NCBI GenBank assembly: GCA_018873245.2
Contig: JAEMBT020000001.1
Location: 10,078,220-10,142,219, forward strand
From: Archegozetes longisetosus
Taxonomy: Eukaryota; Arthropoda; Arachnida; Sarcoptiformes; Trhypochthoniidae
Length of the DNA: 64,000 bases
Reading direction: 5' to 3'
The notes under the pieces were generated by a model. It ran no database searches. It was not told the DNA's origin and was given only the letters and a program-made list of their open reading frames with translations. Shown here piece by piece: positions 1 through 12,800 of the stretch; positions within the stretch are counted from its first letter, which is position 1; each line of letters opens with the position of its first letter. The position numbers and the translations under genes were made by a program.

Positions 1-59
1 AACATTTATTTAGACTTGAAAATGCTAACTTGAGCAAAATATTAATTTTTCGAGGTAAG

Positions 60-2029
60 AAATGTGTCCTACAAATTCATCAAATTTTACTCTAGGTAAG
101 TTCTAAATATATCAAACTTTGTTCTTTTCAATTGTTTATGCTGTTCTGACTTAAGCTTCAGGAATGAAGACATCTCTAATATCTGATCAAATGTTTCATG
201 CTCTTATGGTGTCTAAATATACAAATATTTCACTAAAGACATAATGGATTAGATATAGATCACTAAATCTTCAGAGATTCACAGCATAGTCCCGGATTCG
301 AGCAATCTTAAATTTATCATGTTTGGTCCTCTCTTTGATTTTTGGCTGTCTCATAATATGTACTTTGACATTTGGTGACTGTGATTAAATTATTTTATAT
401 TTTCTATTCATATATAAAAAACATTTGAAATTTTAATTTAAGATCTGCACAATATTTGGAATATATGAATGAACTCAAATGTAGGTAAATTTTTGACTAA
501 CGTAAGAATTATCTATAAGTAAGCCAAGAATAAGCATCAAATCTCATCCGTTCTCTGCCAGTAACGAATGTTTAATTTGAAATTTGGATAATTTTCAGAA
601 ACAGGCATACTAAGAAACTAATAATTTGTTGGAGAACTTTTTAAAAGAAAAATATTTTGATACTGTAGAATAGAGTTAAATAACTAATCACTGAATAAGT
701 AATTACTTCATAGCATCGAAAATAGTTAATAGTAAATCATTTTCAACGCGAAAATCTAACTCTTTTCAGGCTAACTCTTTCTATGAATGCCATTAACTAT
801 CGGTCAAAAATTGATATCAAATTGAAAAGATTGAATTGAAAATTTACTTTTACTGTAAATTTTTGATTATCTTCTGAAAAGTCTTATTTCGTTACTACAA
901 ATATTATTCATTGAGCTTGAGGAGAAAATGTTGTTTTATACCTTTATTTGAGTCGACATACTCTTGTAAAAAGTGGGTCTAAAAACTCTTCTGAAGCAAG
1001 ATTTTGATTGAGAAGCCATCAGTTCACTTAATGTTTTATAGGTTTTATTTGCTTCGAAATTGACTGATGAGGGAGTGTTTATTATTATTATAAAGTCAAT
1101 AATCAAGAGTATTAATGCATACGCATTAACAGTTTTAGCAATAATATTCTTGTCGAAAAATAAAAAGCTGTACAGAAGTAAAATAATGACTGAACCATAG
1201 ATCAACCAAGTTTTTAACAAATATTTCGACCAACAGTTTTGATCGAGTTCATTAATTTCAGTATATGATGAATTCAATGGACTAATATTTCTTGCAATGG
1301 ATTCTATAGCTTATTCTAATGCTTCATAGTCGAAGTTTGATGATTTAATTCTTTGAGTTTGATTTTAATGTGTTTGCAAATTATGTAGAAATATGTGATT
1401 GCTATAAATTGATAGAATACAAAAATCGACAGCAACATGCAAATAATAAACTGTTGGGATACCGAATATGATTATTTCTACAACTGAACATTTCATAAAG
1501 AATAATGACATCACGGCGATGAATATTGATATTGGCAAAACATTTTCAGTGACTAATTTACAGTCGAAAAACAAAGTTCTTCATAGTTTGATCAATTCTA
1601 AGATTTGATATTTATTCGTTAATCTAAATACTTTTGGTGAAACCAGGCCCGACAACATTTCGAATACCTTAAGATAATTAGGTTTTATATTATTCTTGTA
1701 ATTATGATTATGAATCAGTTGTGAAGATAGAGCAAAAATTTCAAATAGAGCAGTTGCTGTATTTAGATGGATTCCTACACTAATTAAATAAGAAAAGCTT
1801 CAATAATTACAGAATAATATTCATTTTTCTATTCAAAAGTAATGCGCCAAAGACTTTGGTAATTGAGATAACAATGATCATGCAAATTAGTAAAGGATCG
1901 TAGAATTTAGATCTTTTATAGGATTTTTAGTAGTTAGACATAACCCGATTCTATACAGATGAGTTTCAACTGAATCTAGCACCACTTCATTCGGTAAAAT
2001 TTGATTTGCGTCGAAGTTATCGATTATTA
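60..2029 (-). repeat. Duplicated GR-gene unit, copy 1
   Basis: This unit (a receptor-like gene plus its 3' flank) is similar to 4020-6425. Positions 60-340 match 4020-4270, including a shared stretch around 'gacagcatagtccc', and the receptor bodies match throughout. It looks like a tandem duplication whose left copy has decayed. Extent is judged by eye. Confidence 0.7.
572..2029 (-). pseudogene. Gustatory-receptor-like pseudogene
   Basis: This is a broken paralogue of the receptor gene at 5004-6425. The reading begins near 2029 with residues like NFDANQILPNEVVLDS but the start ATG is lost. Several stops and frameshifts follow; the longest open pieces are 1365-1574 and 936-1277. The second exon remnant (796-707) has a TGA where the paralogues have Trp in the FSCW motif. 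The third exon remnant (625-572) still reads TM7-like residues (FLVCLFLKIIQ), but its acceptor reads AA instead of AG. Family: insect-type 7-TM gustatory receptor as expanded in mites, assigned by similarity to the intact copies in this window. A full-length product is very unlikely. Confidence 0.8.
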
Positions 2030-2220
2030 TTCTGAAAAAATTAATCTCTAAATTTTATTCAGTAAATAATTTGAATCTGCATCTACTGCAAAAAATTATG
2101 ATAAAAAGCAAACCGTGAAAGTCGAATTTCCGTTTGACGACAATCGAATTGTTATTTTAAAAGTTGCTTTTTTACTGAATAATCTTATCTCAAGTTTAAT
2201 TATTTATAAATCAATAAATT

Positions 2221-2410
2221 TGTACTGTGATCTGCAATTGCTATTAATCAAACAACCGAAATAGCACTGCAGTTTCAAAACAAAACTTTAGATCTTCTAT
2301 TGTATTGCATCATTTTTTTATTGTATTGGTCTAAAAACCAAATTTGCGTATGTTGAAACAAAGTGTTACCGAGACTGTTTGATTAATAGCAATTGCAGAT
2401 CATAGTACCA
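2221..2410. mobile_element. Small MITE with ~33-bp inverted ends
   Basis: The left end (2221-2254) and right end (2377-2410) are inverted copies sharing 'atctgcaattgctattaat' with few mismatches. The interior is about 120 bp, AT-rich and without coding capacity. A non-autonomous DNA transposon is the natural reading; superfamily unknown. Confidence 0.65.
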
Positions 2411-2689
2411 TTAAATATGAACATATCTTAAATTGAAAGTTTATTAGTGTTAAGCGAAGAATAGTTTCTAACCAGTTATATTTATCGATTTTATAAAGTT
2501 GAGTTATTTTATGTTTTAGACTTTAAAATACAACTTGATCAGAACATTAATAGTGCTAATAAAGTTTTTACTCTTAATAAGTGCTAAAAATTTGAAACTT
2601 AATCTCTAAAATGAACAAAGTAAAGAAATAATCACTATAAATGTATAATTGTTTTTATAGAGGGTAATTCTAAAAGTTCGTAGTCTGAT

Positions 2690-3865
2690 ACAGATGAATA
2701 GAGTTAAGTTTTTCTTTATTATTTTTAAATGCAACCCCCTTTAATTTCAATATATTTAGTCCATCGATTTGGTAATGCTTTGGCTCCGATAGCAAAAATC
2801 TCTTCATTTTTATTTGTATCCATTGCCCGATGAAAGGCATGACTTTCGTCACTGATAAAACGTTTTTCTTTTGTATCCAACTTTAAGAATCGAAGCAGAT
2901 TGTAATGACTAGGTGCCAGATCTAGAGAATAGGGTGGTTGCGGGACCATATCAAACTCGTATTCAGAGACAGCATTCATCAAAGCGTGCAGGCATGAACG
3001 TGAGTTATATCGTGTTGGAGAAGTACACCCTTTATCAACTTTTCTCTTCTTGACTTCTCCTTGACTTTATCTAGCAACTTTCAAGTAAATCAGCATAAAA
3101 TCCTCCGGTAATTGTTTATTCATGCGGTAAGCAGTGGTGAAGGCAGACATTTTTGAGTGAGAGGGCAAAAAATTTAAAGCTTTATAAAAAGTATGAATTT
3201 TAATGACTAATCAATACGATTGTGAAACAGTAATACTCGAATACAGTTATTGAAACTTCAGTAAAGTTCAATTCTATTAAAACAAATTTTTTTGTTCTCA
3301 TTCAGTGAACTAGTTTAAAGTTTTCTAGATTTGGGTTGAGGGGGCCCAGGCCCCTCGGCCTCTGGCTTCGCCACCGGCGGTAAGTAGCCAACTATTGTTA
3401 CATCTTTGGAGTCCCAGAAAAGTGGCAATGCTAATGGCACAGACTACATTTTAATTGTTGGTTATGAAGGATGCTTTCATTGCATCGACTGTTGTTTGAT
3501 CTCTGGTTTATAGTGGTGAGCCCAAGTTTTATCGCATGTGACCAGCCGTCCTCAAAGTTCTGTGGATTCCAATTATAAATAGAAGTCCTTTTGTAACTCT
3601 GACTCTTTCACTCTTTACATGTATTCGAGGCATTTTTGGAACCCAACGGGAACAGAAATGATCCATTCTTAATTTTTCGTGGGCGATAGTACACACTGAA
3701 CCACTACTAATCTCAGGAGTCTCGGCTATCATTGTGATAGCCAGCCTCCTGTTATCTATTACCAGCTGAAGAACTGCATAGATATTTTCTTCAGTGATGG
3801 AAGCCGATAGTCTGCCAGAAGTGTGGTTTTTTTGAAGAGACTCAAGCCAGTTTTATGAGTCCATA
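2690..3865 (-). pseudogene. mariner transposase remnant
   Basis: Minus-strand fragments carry mariner hallmarks. At 2982-2725 the sequence QPPYSLDLAPSHYNLLRFLK corresponds to the catalytic-domain segment around the third acidic residue (usually D in SPDLAPSDY, here in a YSLDLAPSHY context). At 3732-3529 the residues SSGSVCTIAHEKL and RWVPKMP correspond to the linker between the helix-turn-helix and the catalytic domain. Reading frames are broken by shifts and stops, so no active transposase is expected. The remnant lies between the two duplicated GR units. Confidence 0.8.
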
Positions 3866-4064
3866 TTCTAAAGTGACAAAATATACTCTTATTGCACTCC
3901 GAAACAAATTAAGTGTTTAGTCTTCAAACAAAAATTTTGAAATAGATGAAAAGCAAAACTGAAGGATTTATCGAATTTGCAATGTCAAATTTAAAAGCTG
4001 ATGTAAATCTTTTAAATTAAGAAATATATCCTACAAATTCATTAAATGTTATTCTTTTGAAATA

Positions 4065-4270
4065 TTATGTCGTTTTGGCTCGGGTTACAAAAATAAAGAC
4101 AGCTCTGATATCCGATTTCAATATTTCGTATCTTTTGATATCAGAATATACAAATGTTAAGATACAATAAATCAATATAAATACGCAATAGATGAGATAC
4201 AAGATGACTGAATGTTCAGAGATAGACAGCATAGTCCCAGATTCGAGCAATGTTTTAAATATGTTGTATC
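4065..4270 (-). CDS. Unrecognised short ORF with one membrane segment
   Basis: An open frame on the minus strand runs upstream of 4250 to about 4280 and stops at 4065. It includes a hydrophobic stretch (ILYLIYCVFILIYCILTFVY) followed by a charged tail, and starts after a possible acceptor (cag). The matching segment in copy 1 (about 60-330) is frameshifted. It lies downstream of the receptor gene and could be an exon of an undetected gene or chance. I do not recognise a family. Confidence 0.25.
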
Positions 4271-4427
4271 TAGTCCTCTCTCTGATTTTTGACTACCCGA
4301 AAGAATACTTTGTCATTGGTTTGCTTGATATTCTTATTCATCTGTGAAAAGTACTTAGACCTTTAATTTAAAGTCTGTACTATTTTCGTATATAGAGACA
4401 AATTCAGATGTAGATTAAATTTTAGAC

Positions 4428-4911
4428 TACGGGTGTTATATGTCCGATTTTGACTCGGAGTCTCCGGTTTTACGGCCTTTTCTCCGGTCTCCGGAGTTGA
4501 CCCATAACCGAAGACGTTTATTCCAGTTCTGACTGCTTAAAAGCTTTGAAAAGTTAATATTTAATTATATGATGGTTTGAATCTTGTAAGATAACCTATG
4601 GTCTTATAAAAGAAATAGTTTTAGTATCCACTCTGTTAAAGGCGAAATTTGCACAAAAGTAAACTTTTCGATGTCATGTAAGGAGTTCACAGAATATGTT
4701 ATTAAAAATAAAAGTTTAGTTTAAACTGCAAAGTCCAGTAAAATATAGAACTATATGAAAGTCATCAAAAGTAAGATGTGAAATCATTGAATATTTTTCG
4801 AATAAATAGATTATTTACCATTTGACAACTTGCGATAAGTCTAAAAATTATACCTTGGTCTCCCCTTTGATAAAACACTCCGGTTGTCAATAAAAAAAAA
4901 TTAACACCCGT
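4428..4911. mobile_element. 484-bp non-autonomous DNA element with TSD
   Basis: The element begins ACGGGTGTTA and ends TAACACCCGT, a perfect 10-bp inverted end, flanked by the direct repeat 'act' (4425-4427 and 4912-4914). The paralogous unit at about 483-505 lacks the insert, acting as an empty site. GC-richer spots near 4450-4510 ('ctccggtctccgg') mark its left part. No ORF is seen. Superfamily not assigned. Confidence 0.75.
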
Positions 4912-5003
4912 ACTTTAGACTTATGAGAGACATTACTTTTCTAATATTAAGCTATAGGAGAAGTATCAAATCTTACCCGTTTATTTTTCAATGTTCAATA
5001 TTT

Positions 5004-6425
5004 TAACTTGAAGTTTGGATTATTTTTAAGAACAGTAACACCAGAAATATAATGATCTGTTAATAAATTGTTTGATAAAGGAATTTTAATTAGATTGAAT
5101 CTAATCAGAAATAATTAAATAAATAATTACTTCATAACACCGAAAATAATTAATAGGAAATAATTTCCAACACGAAAATCCAACATTTTTCAGACCAACT
5201 CTTTCTATAAATGCCATTAGCTATATTGTATTATTGATAAAACGTTGATTATAAAACAGAAAGATTAGATTTATTATTAACACTTGAAATTTTCTAAAAA
5301 TTCTTATTATTTACTATATCAGAACGAAATTTTATCATTTACCTTAATTTGACTCGAGATAGCGTTGTGAAAATTTAGTCTATGAGCTCTTCTGAAGTAA
5401 AGTTTTGGCTCTGAGAACATGAGTCCATTCAATGTTTTATAGATTTTATTCACTTCGAAATTGACTGATGAGGCGGTATTTATCATAATAGTAAAGCTAA
5501 GAACATTAAGTATTAAGAGATACCAGCTAACAGTTTTTACAATAATATTCATGTCGAAGAATAATAAGCTGTACAGAAGAAAAGTAATGAATGAACCATA
5601 GATTAACCAAATTGTCAACAAATACTTTGACCAAAAATTCTCATTGTATTCATTAATTTCAGAATATAATGAATTCAATGAACTAATATTTTTCATAATA
5701 GATTTATGGCTTCCTTCCTCCATTTTCGAAATTTGATGATTTGATTCTTCGAGTTTGATTTTAATGTATTTGCAAATTATGAAAAAATATATGACTTGCC
5801 ACATGTTGACTGTATATATATAATAAGCACACCACATCGATAACAGATTGTTGGGAATACCGAATATAACTGTTTCTATGACAGAGCATTTCATAGAGTA
5901 TATCAACATCACAGCAATGAATACGAATATTGGGATTAATTTCTCAGTAGTCAGTTTACAAACGAAAAATAAAGTTTCTGATAGTTTTATCAACTTTAAG
6001 ATTTGCTGTTTATTTGTTAATCCAATACTTTTTGGTGAAACCAAACCTGACATCATCTCAAATACTTTAAGATAATGAGGTTTGATGTCATTCTTGTAAC
6101 TATAATAGTATATAAATTGTGAAGACAGAGCTAACAGCTGATAGAGAACAGTTGCAACCATAATATGGATTCTTTCACCCATTAAATAAGATAAATCTCC
6201 AATAATTATTGGATAATATTTATTTTTTACTTTAAAAAGTAACGCGAACAAAATTTTGAAGAGTGAGATGATAATGATTGTTAAAACTAGTAGAGGATTA
6301 TTTAATTTAGATCTCTCTGTAGGATTTGCAGAAGTCAGACATAACCCTATTCTATATAAATGAGTTTCAGCCGAATTCAATACAATTTCATTTGGTAAAA
6401 CTTCATTTGCATCGAAAGTATCCAT
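5004..6425 (-). CDS. Gustatory-receptor-like 7-TM protein
   Basis: Three exons read on the minus strand: 6425-5343 (361 codons), 5220-5131 (30 codons) and 5057-5004 (17 codons plus TAA), about 408 residues. All junctions are phase 0 with GT..AG ends. The protein starts MDTFDANEVLPNEIVLNS and has many hydrophobic segments. Exon 2 carries GFSCWKLF and ends RCYE; exon 3 completes the last membrane helix (FLVLLFLKIIQ), the position of the TYxxxxxQF motif in insect receptors. Reading without the introns would truncate the last helix. Role by family: a chemosensory cation channel subunit in sensory neuron membranes; the ligand cannot be read. It is closest to the copies at 23567-24958 and 29544-30960. 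Confidence 0.85.
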
Positions 6426-6698
6426 TTTTACTTTGAAAATGTTTAAATTCTATAATACCAATAATTCTTGAATTTCTATTCTCTGAACAAAAATATGAGG
6501 TAAAAAGCTAAGTATAACTAGGTCAAACTTGAACTTTAACGACAATTAAATACTTATTTTTAAATTTTAGATAATTAAATTATTGTTCTAGAAGTGTTTT
6601 ATAGTGTTTAATGATCACGTCTGAGATGTAGCTATTTAATAAATCAATAAATTTTTCGATATTTTTATCTTTAAATTTAGAAATAGATAATTTAGAAA

Positions 6699-7657
6699 GG
6701 GATCCCACGTTAAGCTATCGTGCGCGGGTAAAAATGTGTGAGAACCTTTGACTCTGTAGTTTGATTGTATATTTGGTGACAAATCTTCGAATGAATTATT
6801 ATTAATAGATCTTACGAGGGAAGTTCGGAACTATGTAGTAACTGATTTTAAAAATGTTTTTATGGCATAAATAAAATGTCATATGATGTTCGAAAAGGCA
6901 AATAAAAAAGGCTGACCGCTAGACACTTACGAGTTATGACCACTTAAAAAGTGATTTCCTATGGCTTGTTACTATTGATTCCTATGTATTTTGCCTATCA
7001 AAATGTACTCTAATTCAGTCAAATTACTCGATGGATGGCAGTAATATTATTAACAATGAAAAATTTCAAGTCAATTTGGAAAAAAAGATAATCTGAAACT
7101 TCGTATCTAAAAGTAAATTTCTATATATCAATAGATCTAAATTTTCGTATTTATCTTACCTCTTAAAAATTTTCTTTAAAAATACATTAAATTTAAAAGA
7201 TATGATAGATACGAACAATTAGAACTATCGATATATAGACACTTACTTTTAGATATGAAATTTCATATTATATTTTTATTTGTTCAAAATGATTTGAAGT
7301 CTTTCATTGTTAAAAATATTATTGCCATCCATTGAGTAATTTGACTGAATTAGAGTACATTTTGATAGGCAAAATACATAGGAATCAATAGTAACAAGCC
7401 ATAGGAAATCACTTTTTGAGTGGTCATAGTTTGTAAGTGTTTAGCGGCCAGCCTTTTTTATATGCCTTTTCGAATATCATATGACATGTTATTTATGCCA
7501 TAAAAACATTTTAAAAATCGGTTATTACATAGTCCCGAACTACCTTCGTAAGATCTAATAATTCAGTCGAAGATGTGTCACCAAATATGCAACCGAACTG
7601 CAAGGTTAAAGGTCGTCTTCCATTTTTAACCACGCACAATAGCTTAATGTAGGATCC
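6699..7657. repeat. 959-bp fold-back element
   Basis: The two halves are inverted copies of about 450 bp each, meeting near 7165. The ends read ggatcccacgttaagctat (6700) and its near-complement at 7640-7656. The centre is AT-rich. There is no transposase-like ORF. This is a long-TIR (Foldback-type) non-coding element; the target duplication is not clear. Confidence 0.8.
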
Positions 7658-7659
7658 TC

Positions 7660-9138
7660 TTCGAAATGTTATTAGAATTATGTGATGAATATATTTTATT
7701 CAGTGATATTCGTTGATTATATAAGATTCAGAGTTAGAATCCCATTCTGATCTTTATTCAAAGAATAAATTCAATCCTTCCCCTTCAATATATTATAAGT
7801 CTTAACCCATTAGATAGAACGTAGTGGGTCAGATTATTCTTTGATAACCTTGACTTTTACAAAAAAGTAGCAATAAATTCTTTTATTCCCAAACTATACA
7901 TAATTAAAATTTAGGATCTTTTCACATTATGAGACCATCCAAGGAGTGTATTGGAGATTTCAAATCGTCCCACCCACTTGCACTATTAAGCTTCTTCTTC
8001 CTCTTTACAAGTAGTTCGAGTCCTCTATAATGATAGAACTTTAAATAAGTAAAGAGTGGTCTACTTTAAACGTTAGAGCTCTTCAGGTTAAAAACGTGAA
8101 TATTAAACTAAAAATTTCAAAGCTCATAAACTTCGAGTGAACATCAGTCTTCAGTTCGCAACTATTTTTAAGCCATTACCGACACAAACTTGATATAAAC
8201 AAAACCGGCCTAACCAAACCTAACCTAAAAATACGTTTACAGTAATGGGTAAGAGAAATCGATCGATAGCTTTGAATATTTTTACACTTCTCTATACTTT
8301 TAAATATTATCTTTATTACTGATAAAAGAATATAACTTATAATAACAATAAAATATGTTTTAATTTGAAATTATAGAACTTTATTAGATATGAATCTCTT
8401 GATATGAACCTTCAAAACGTAGGATAAAAAAGAAGACTTGATCGAATGACTCAAATTTTGAGATGTCTTAAAACGAAAAAAATTATTGTTCATACATTGT
8501 TAGTCATTCAATAAATTATAACTTATAAGTTATAGTCAATACGTTTCACATTAATCGAATAAGTATGTAAAAATACTTTGTTACATCGATTTCAAACATT
8601 CTTTTAAGCCTGATTTGCGATAATAAAAAATTGAATCTTTTCTATAGTATTTGTAAAATATGATAAGATCATGAAATATCCAAGTAATTTAAACATACAG
8701 TTAACGTATAAGGAGCAGATGTCATATGTCTTAGATGGTTTACTGTAAGCTTTAGATTGTATTAATTGTGCAATTGAGAACTTATATGAAATTTCAACAC
8801 GAGATTATCTGATAGTTATTAAAGTAGAAAAATCGATATTATGCGATAGCTGCAGAAGCTTTGTACTGTTGCAACTCTACTGTGACAGTCACTCCCATTT
8901 CATATACTTTATTATATCAAACCATCGATATAATGTACAAAAATCTATAATTTTGCATATATTGTGAAATCTTATGTAAATACAGTCTCATTCGCAAACA
9001 GATGCAATCTAGAAAATTAAATTTTCTACCAATGTGAGAAAAGTTTACAAGCATATTAGAACAAAAATAATTCTCATTATTAAACTTTAATAATCTCGCA
9101 TAGCTGAAAATTTTGTTCAAATTCAGATATTAACATAA
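7660..9138. other. Non-coding flank
   Basis: AT-rich sequence upstream of the channel gene. I see no coding exon, RNA gene or clear repeat. A promoter for the gene starting at 9141 would be expected here, but no distinctive element stands out. Confidence 0.5.
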
Positions 9139-9140
9139 AC

Positions 9141-9879
9141 ATGAAATTGAAATTTTTGATACAGTTATCTAAATTTTTGATTCAAGTTTGTAGTCTGTCC
9201 ATATTTTGCTATCAATTTATAGATATATCAAATGAATATTTTAGTTATCCTTATGAGGTCAAGTTTGATGTTAAAAACGAAGAATTATTAGATTTTCCAT
9301 CTATTACTCTCTGTTTAAATTTGAGTTTGTACTTGAATAATATCTCCATCAACAAAATTTTATTTCCAAAATCATATTTGAACAACCGAGTTGAAAACCT
9401 AATTAGCGAAAATCATATAAATTTTCATCAAGTTTTCGACTCAACAATCAATTTGACGGAAATATTAAAATGTTCTGTGAACTCAGTGAATGATAAAAAT
9501 TTGAGAATTACAATGGACTGTAAAAAGTTTGGGAAAGTTTTAGAATATATAAGTAAAAACAGAGGATTGGAAAAGTGTTTTACTTTTTTGAATACAAATC
9601 ATCGGAATAACAAATTAAAGAATTATAAATTAGATAAATACGGTTTTATTAAATTTGAAATACCACCTGAAAATCTTATCTTATTTCCAGAAAATATTCT
9701 AATACGTTCGAGCATTAATCCTTCAAATACTATCTTCAGCACTACGTTTCCTGACTCTATAGAATTCAATAAGAAATATGCAGAATTATTTACATTTACA
9801 TTTACATTTTCAAGAAGTGTTGTTAAAAGTCTAAAATGGCCACATAGAACAGATTGTTATGAATATAGCAAAATCAATG
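9141..9879 (+). CDS. DEG/ENaC gene, exon 1 (module 1, N part)
   Basis: The first Met is followed after a few residues by TM1 (LIQVCSLSIFCYQF) and the FPSITLC post-TM1 motif. The usual longer cytosolic N-terminus with an HG motif is absent, so an upstream exon is possible. The exon ends after ...YSKIN plus one base at a GTAAGT donor (9880); unspliced reading stops at 9935. Confidence 0.8.
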
Positions 9880-12800
9880 GTAAGTTTCCTATTTGTAAAG
9901 TTAGAAAACTCTTTTTCAGAATACACAAATGTTGAAGAATTTTATAATATAGTAGGAAATAATGAATTTAAGATACAGTCAGAGAGAATTCTGTTGTCAA
10001 AACAAACTTAGTAGTTTAGAAGTTTATTCATTTAGAGAATTCGCTTTTAAATTCAGCTCTTCATTAAACCTATTACTCATTATTTGATTATTATTGATAT
10101 CATTGACAGCTATAGTAGTATTGAACAATATAAATGAGAACAGTTTTACTTTGAACAAAAATCTGTAGATAATAACTTCTAAGTAATGAACTTGAAAGAA
10201 ATTGAAATAATCAGAATATAATCAAAACTTTAAATAAGAATAATAAAAACTCAAGAACTAAGCTTCAACCTTTTTCAAAAATTTACAGCACAAGAAATTT
10301 TGTTGCTTATTTATAAATAATGCTAAGCATAAATGAACCTCAGAGCCTCTCGAGTCCGAACTCGAATCTTAGGTTTAGAATCGGGTTCAGATTCTAAATT
10401 TTGAAAAAAGTTTAGGTTTGAGGTTCGAAGTTTCTGGACCTGAAGTTTGAGGTTCAGGTTCGAGGTTTTAGTCTTGAACTTCTTTTCACACTTATACTGA
10501 GAATGAATATTAATACTTTTGAAAATCCAATTAACTATTACCACATTGATTTAGATCTTTTCGAATAAGACCACAAAACTATGGATTAATGAAACCTACC
10601 TCTGCTGAGCATAAATGAATTTCAGAGGCTCTCCAGCCCGAACCTGGACCTGAATCTTAGGTTTAGACTATTAATTTATTAAAATTCAATACAATTAGTA
10701 GAGTATTTATATCGTATGTAATAACAATATAAATGACTCTCTGTTAATGCATTGTCTACTACGAGGAAAGTGTGCAATATTGTAATTTGAGAATATTGTT
10801 TACAATGCTTAGAATATACAAGGTAGGTATATTCTAAAGTTTAGGGGTTCAGGGTGAGTAGGATTTAGATACTTGAAGTTCGGTTTCGAAGTTTCAGCTT
10901 AAGAAGAGGTTCGGGTTCAGGCTTGAGGCTCGTCTACGAATCTCTGGAATCCGAACCTGCTCACCATTATTTATTAGTAAAGTATTTTTAGATCCACGAA
11001 ATTTAGATAATCATTATCAAAATCTCACTTAAAATGATCAGAATCGAATAAATATAGCATCTGTAGCTTTTGAAAAATTACTAACAAAATAACTAGTAAC
11101 AATCCAAAATTAATGAAAGATGATTCTCTTCAAACTTAACATAATTTCTCGGACTGTCAATTTCCGTTATGAATGCGGCAAAGATTTACTTTTTTGGGTT
11201 ATAAAAAGTGAATTTTAGGAAAATATTTCAAAGTATTTACTTTAACTTCTATGATCAGATATCATATTATTTAATAATTTTTTAATGATTATTTCGTCTA
11301 CAAAGTGGCCTAAATATTTAAATTTATATTAATTTCTAACAGAAAATCTATTAATCAAGACATATGAAGAGTGTGTCAACTCTTGTATTTTTGACAAATT
11401 GATTATGAAAAACAAATGCATTTCTTTCAAAGATAACTTTGGGATCGATGTATTATTGAGCTATAAAACTGAGAAACTACAATTGTGCAATAAGACCATG
11501 AATCAGACCATTTCTCATAGAAATATTCAGATTAAATGCATTAGAATTTGTCACCAAAATTGCGAATCACAATTCATCAAAAGTTATTCAGATAAGACGA
11601 TAATGGGAACAAACCCTAGCAAATCTATTTTAATTCGATCAGCAAATACTTATACACAGGAGTACCAATTGTATAGAAAAATCTCATTTGTTGATTATGC
11701 GTCTAATTTGGGTTCTATAATATCGATGTGGTTTGGATTAGCGGTTATTGATATGTATAAACTTATGAAACAACTTCTCTTTATCCCTTTATTTATTTCT
11801 GATAAAATTAATAAAATCCTAAATTCAGAAAAAATACGACAACTTCTATCTAATTATAGATGTTTCATACATTTGATGGCTTTTAATAATTACTTTTCAA
11901 ATTTATTTATGAAAATACAAAAAATTAACTGGAAATTAATTTTCAAAATCATATGTATTTTCTGTTTCATTTATCAATCATTTGAAATGATAACTGAATA
12001 TCTAAAATACAAAACTACAGTTAATATTGAATTAAATGATTATTCAGTAAATGGAAATTTCGTAACTCCGCCTGCATTCACGTTCTGTAGAAAATCGAAC
12101 ATATTTGATGCTTATTCGTCCGCTAATAGACAACATTTCATAAATGGTAGTATTTCTTTCAAGAGTGGTATGAGTTTAGGAAAATTTGAAAGCTTATTCA
12201 TTAATGGATTTGCAAATTTTATTGAAATCAATCAATTTAGAAGAGAAGAAGATTCTTATGAGTTATTCAATATTTGTGCAGATTATGAGAATTGGAGAAA
12301 GTAATGCAAAATAATATGATTAGAAAATTGACAATAAAATATATCGATACTCGATTATTGTTTTATCGTCTTTGTCTAATTTCAAGTTAAAAATATGCAT
12401 TTTTCAGTTTCTCACAAATGATATTCCCTAATCTCTGGAACAATTTCTCAGTAGTTATATTTCTATTTAAATTTGACCAAAGATGAATATTTGTTTTCTG
12501 GTCACAAATTGTAGCTATGATATGAAGCTTTTACTGTCTGAAGTACACTTTGAGAAAATTAGTTAAAGAAAAGGCTGAAAGAAAGTATAAATTTGATTCA
12601 AATACTAAGTAATAGGTGGGAGTCATAGATTTACTCTAATAAAATTCTTATCAGAACTTTTATCACAAAATTGTCAAAGTTTGTCAATAGTCTTGTTTTA
12701 ATTTTGATGTTTTGTTCTGATAGAACACGACTTTTAGAGAAGAAACTCTTCAATGTCTTTTCGAGTAAGTTTTTCATATGATAAGTGCCTCAATTAGATT

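Larger units (their letters stand above)
4020..6425 (-). repeat. Duplicated GR-gene unit, copy 2
   Basis: Counterpart of the unit at 60-2029, retaining an intact receptor gene. It has gained a 484-bp insertion (4428-4911) that is absent at the matching place in copy 1, near 495. Confidence 0.7.

Noticed and set aside
10323-10544. Minus-strand ORF in intron 1 of the channel gene
   Set aside because: It is made of a degenerate gttcgggttc repeat; open by composition, not coding.
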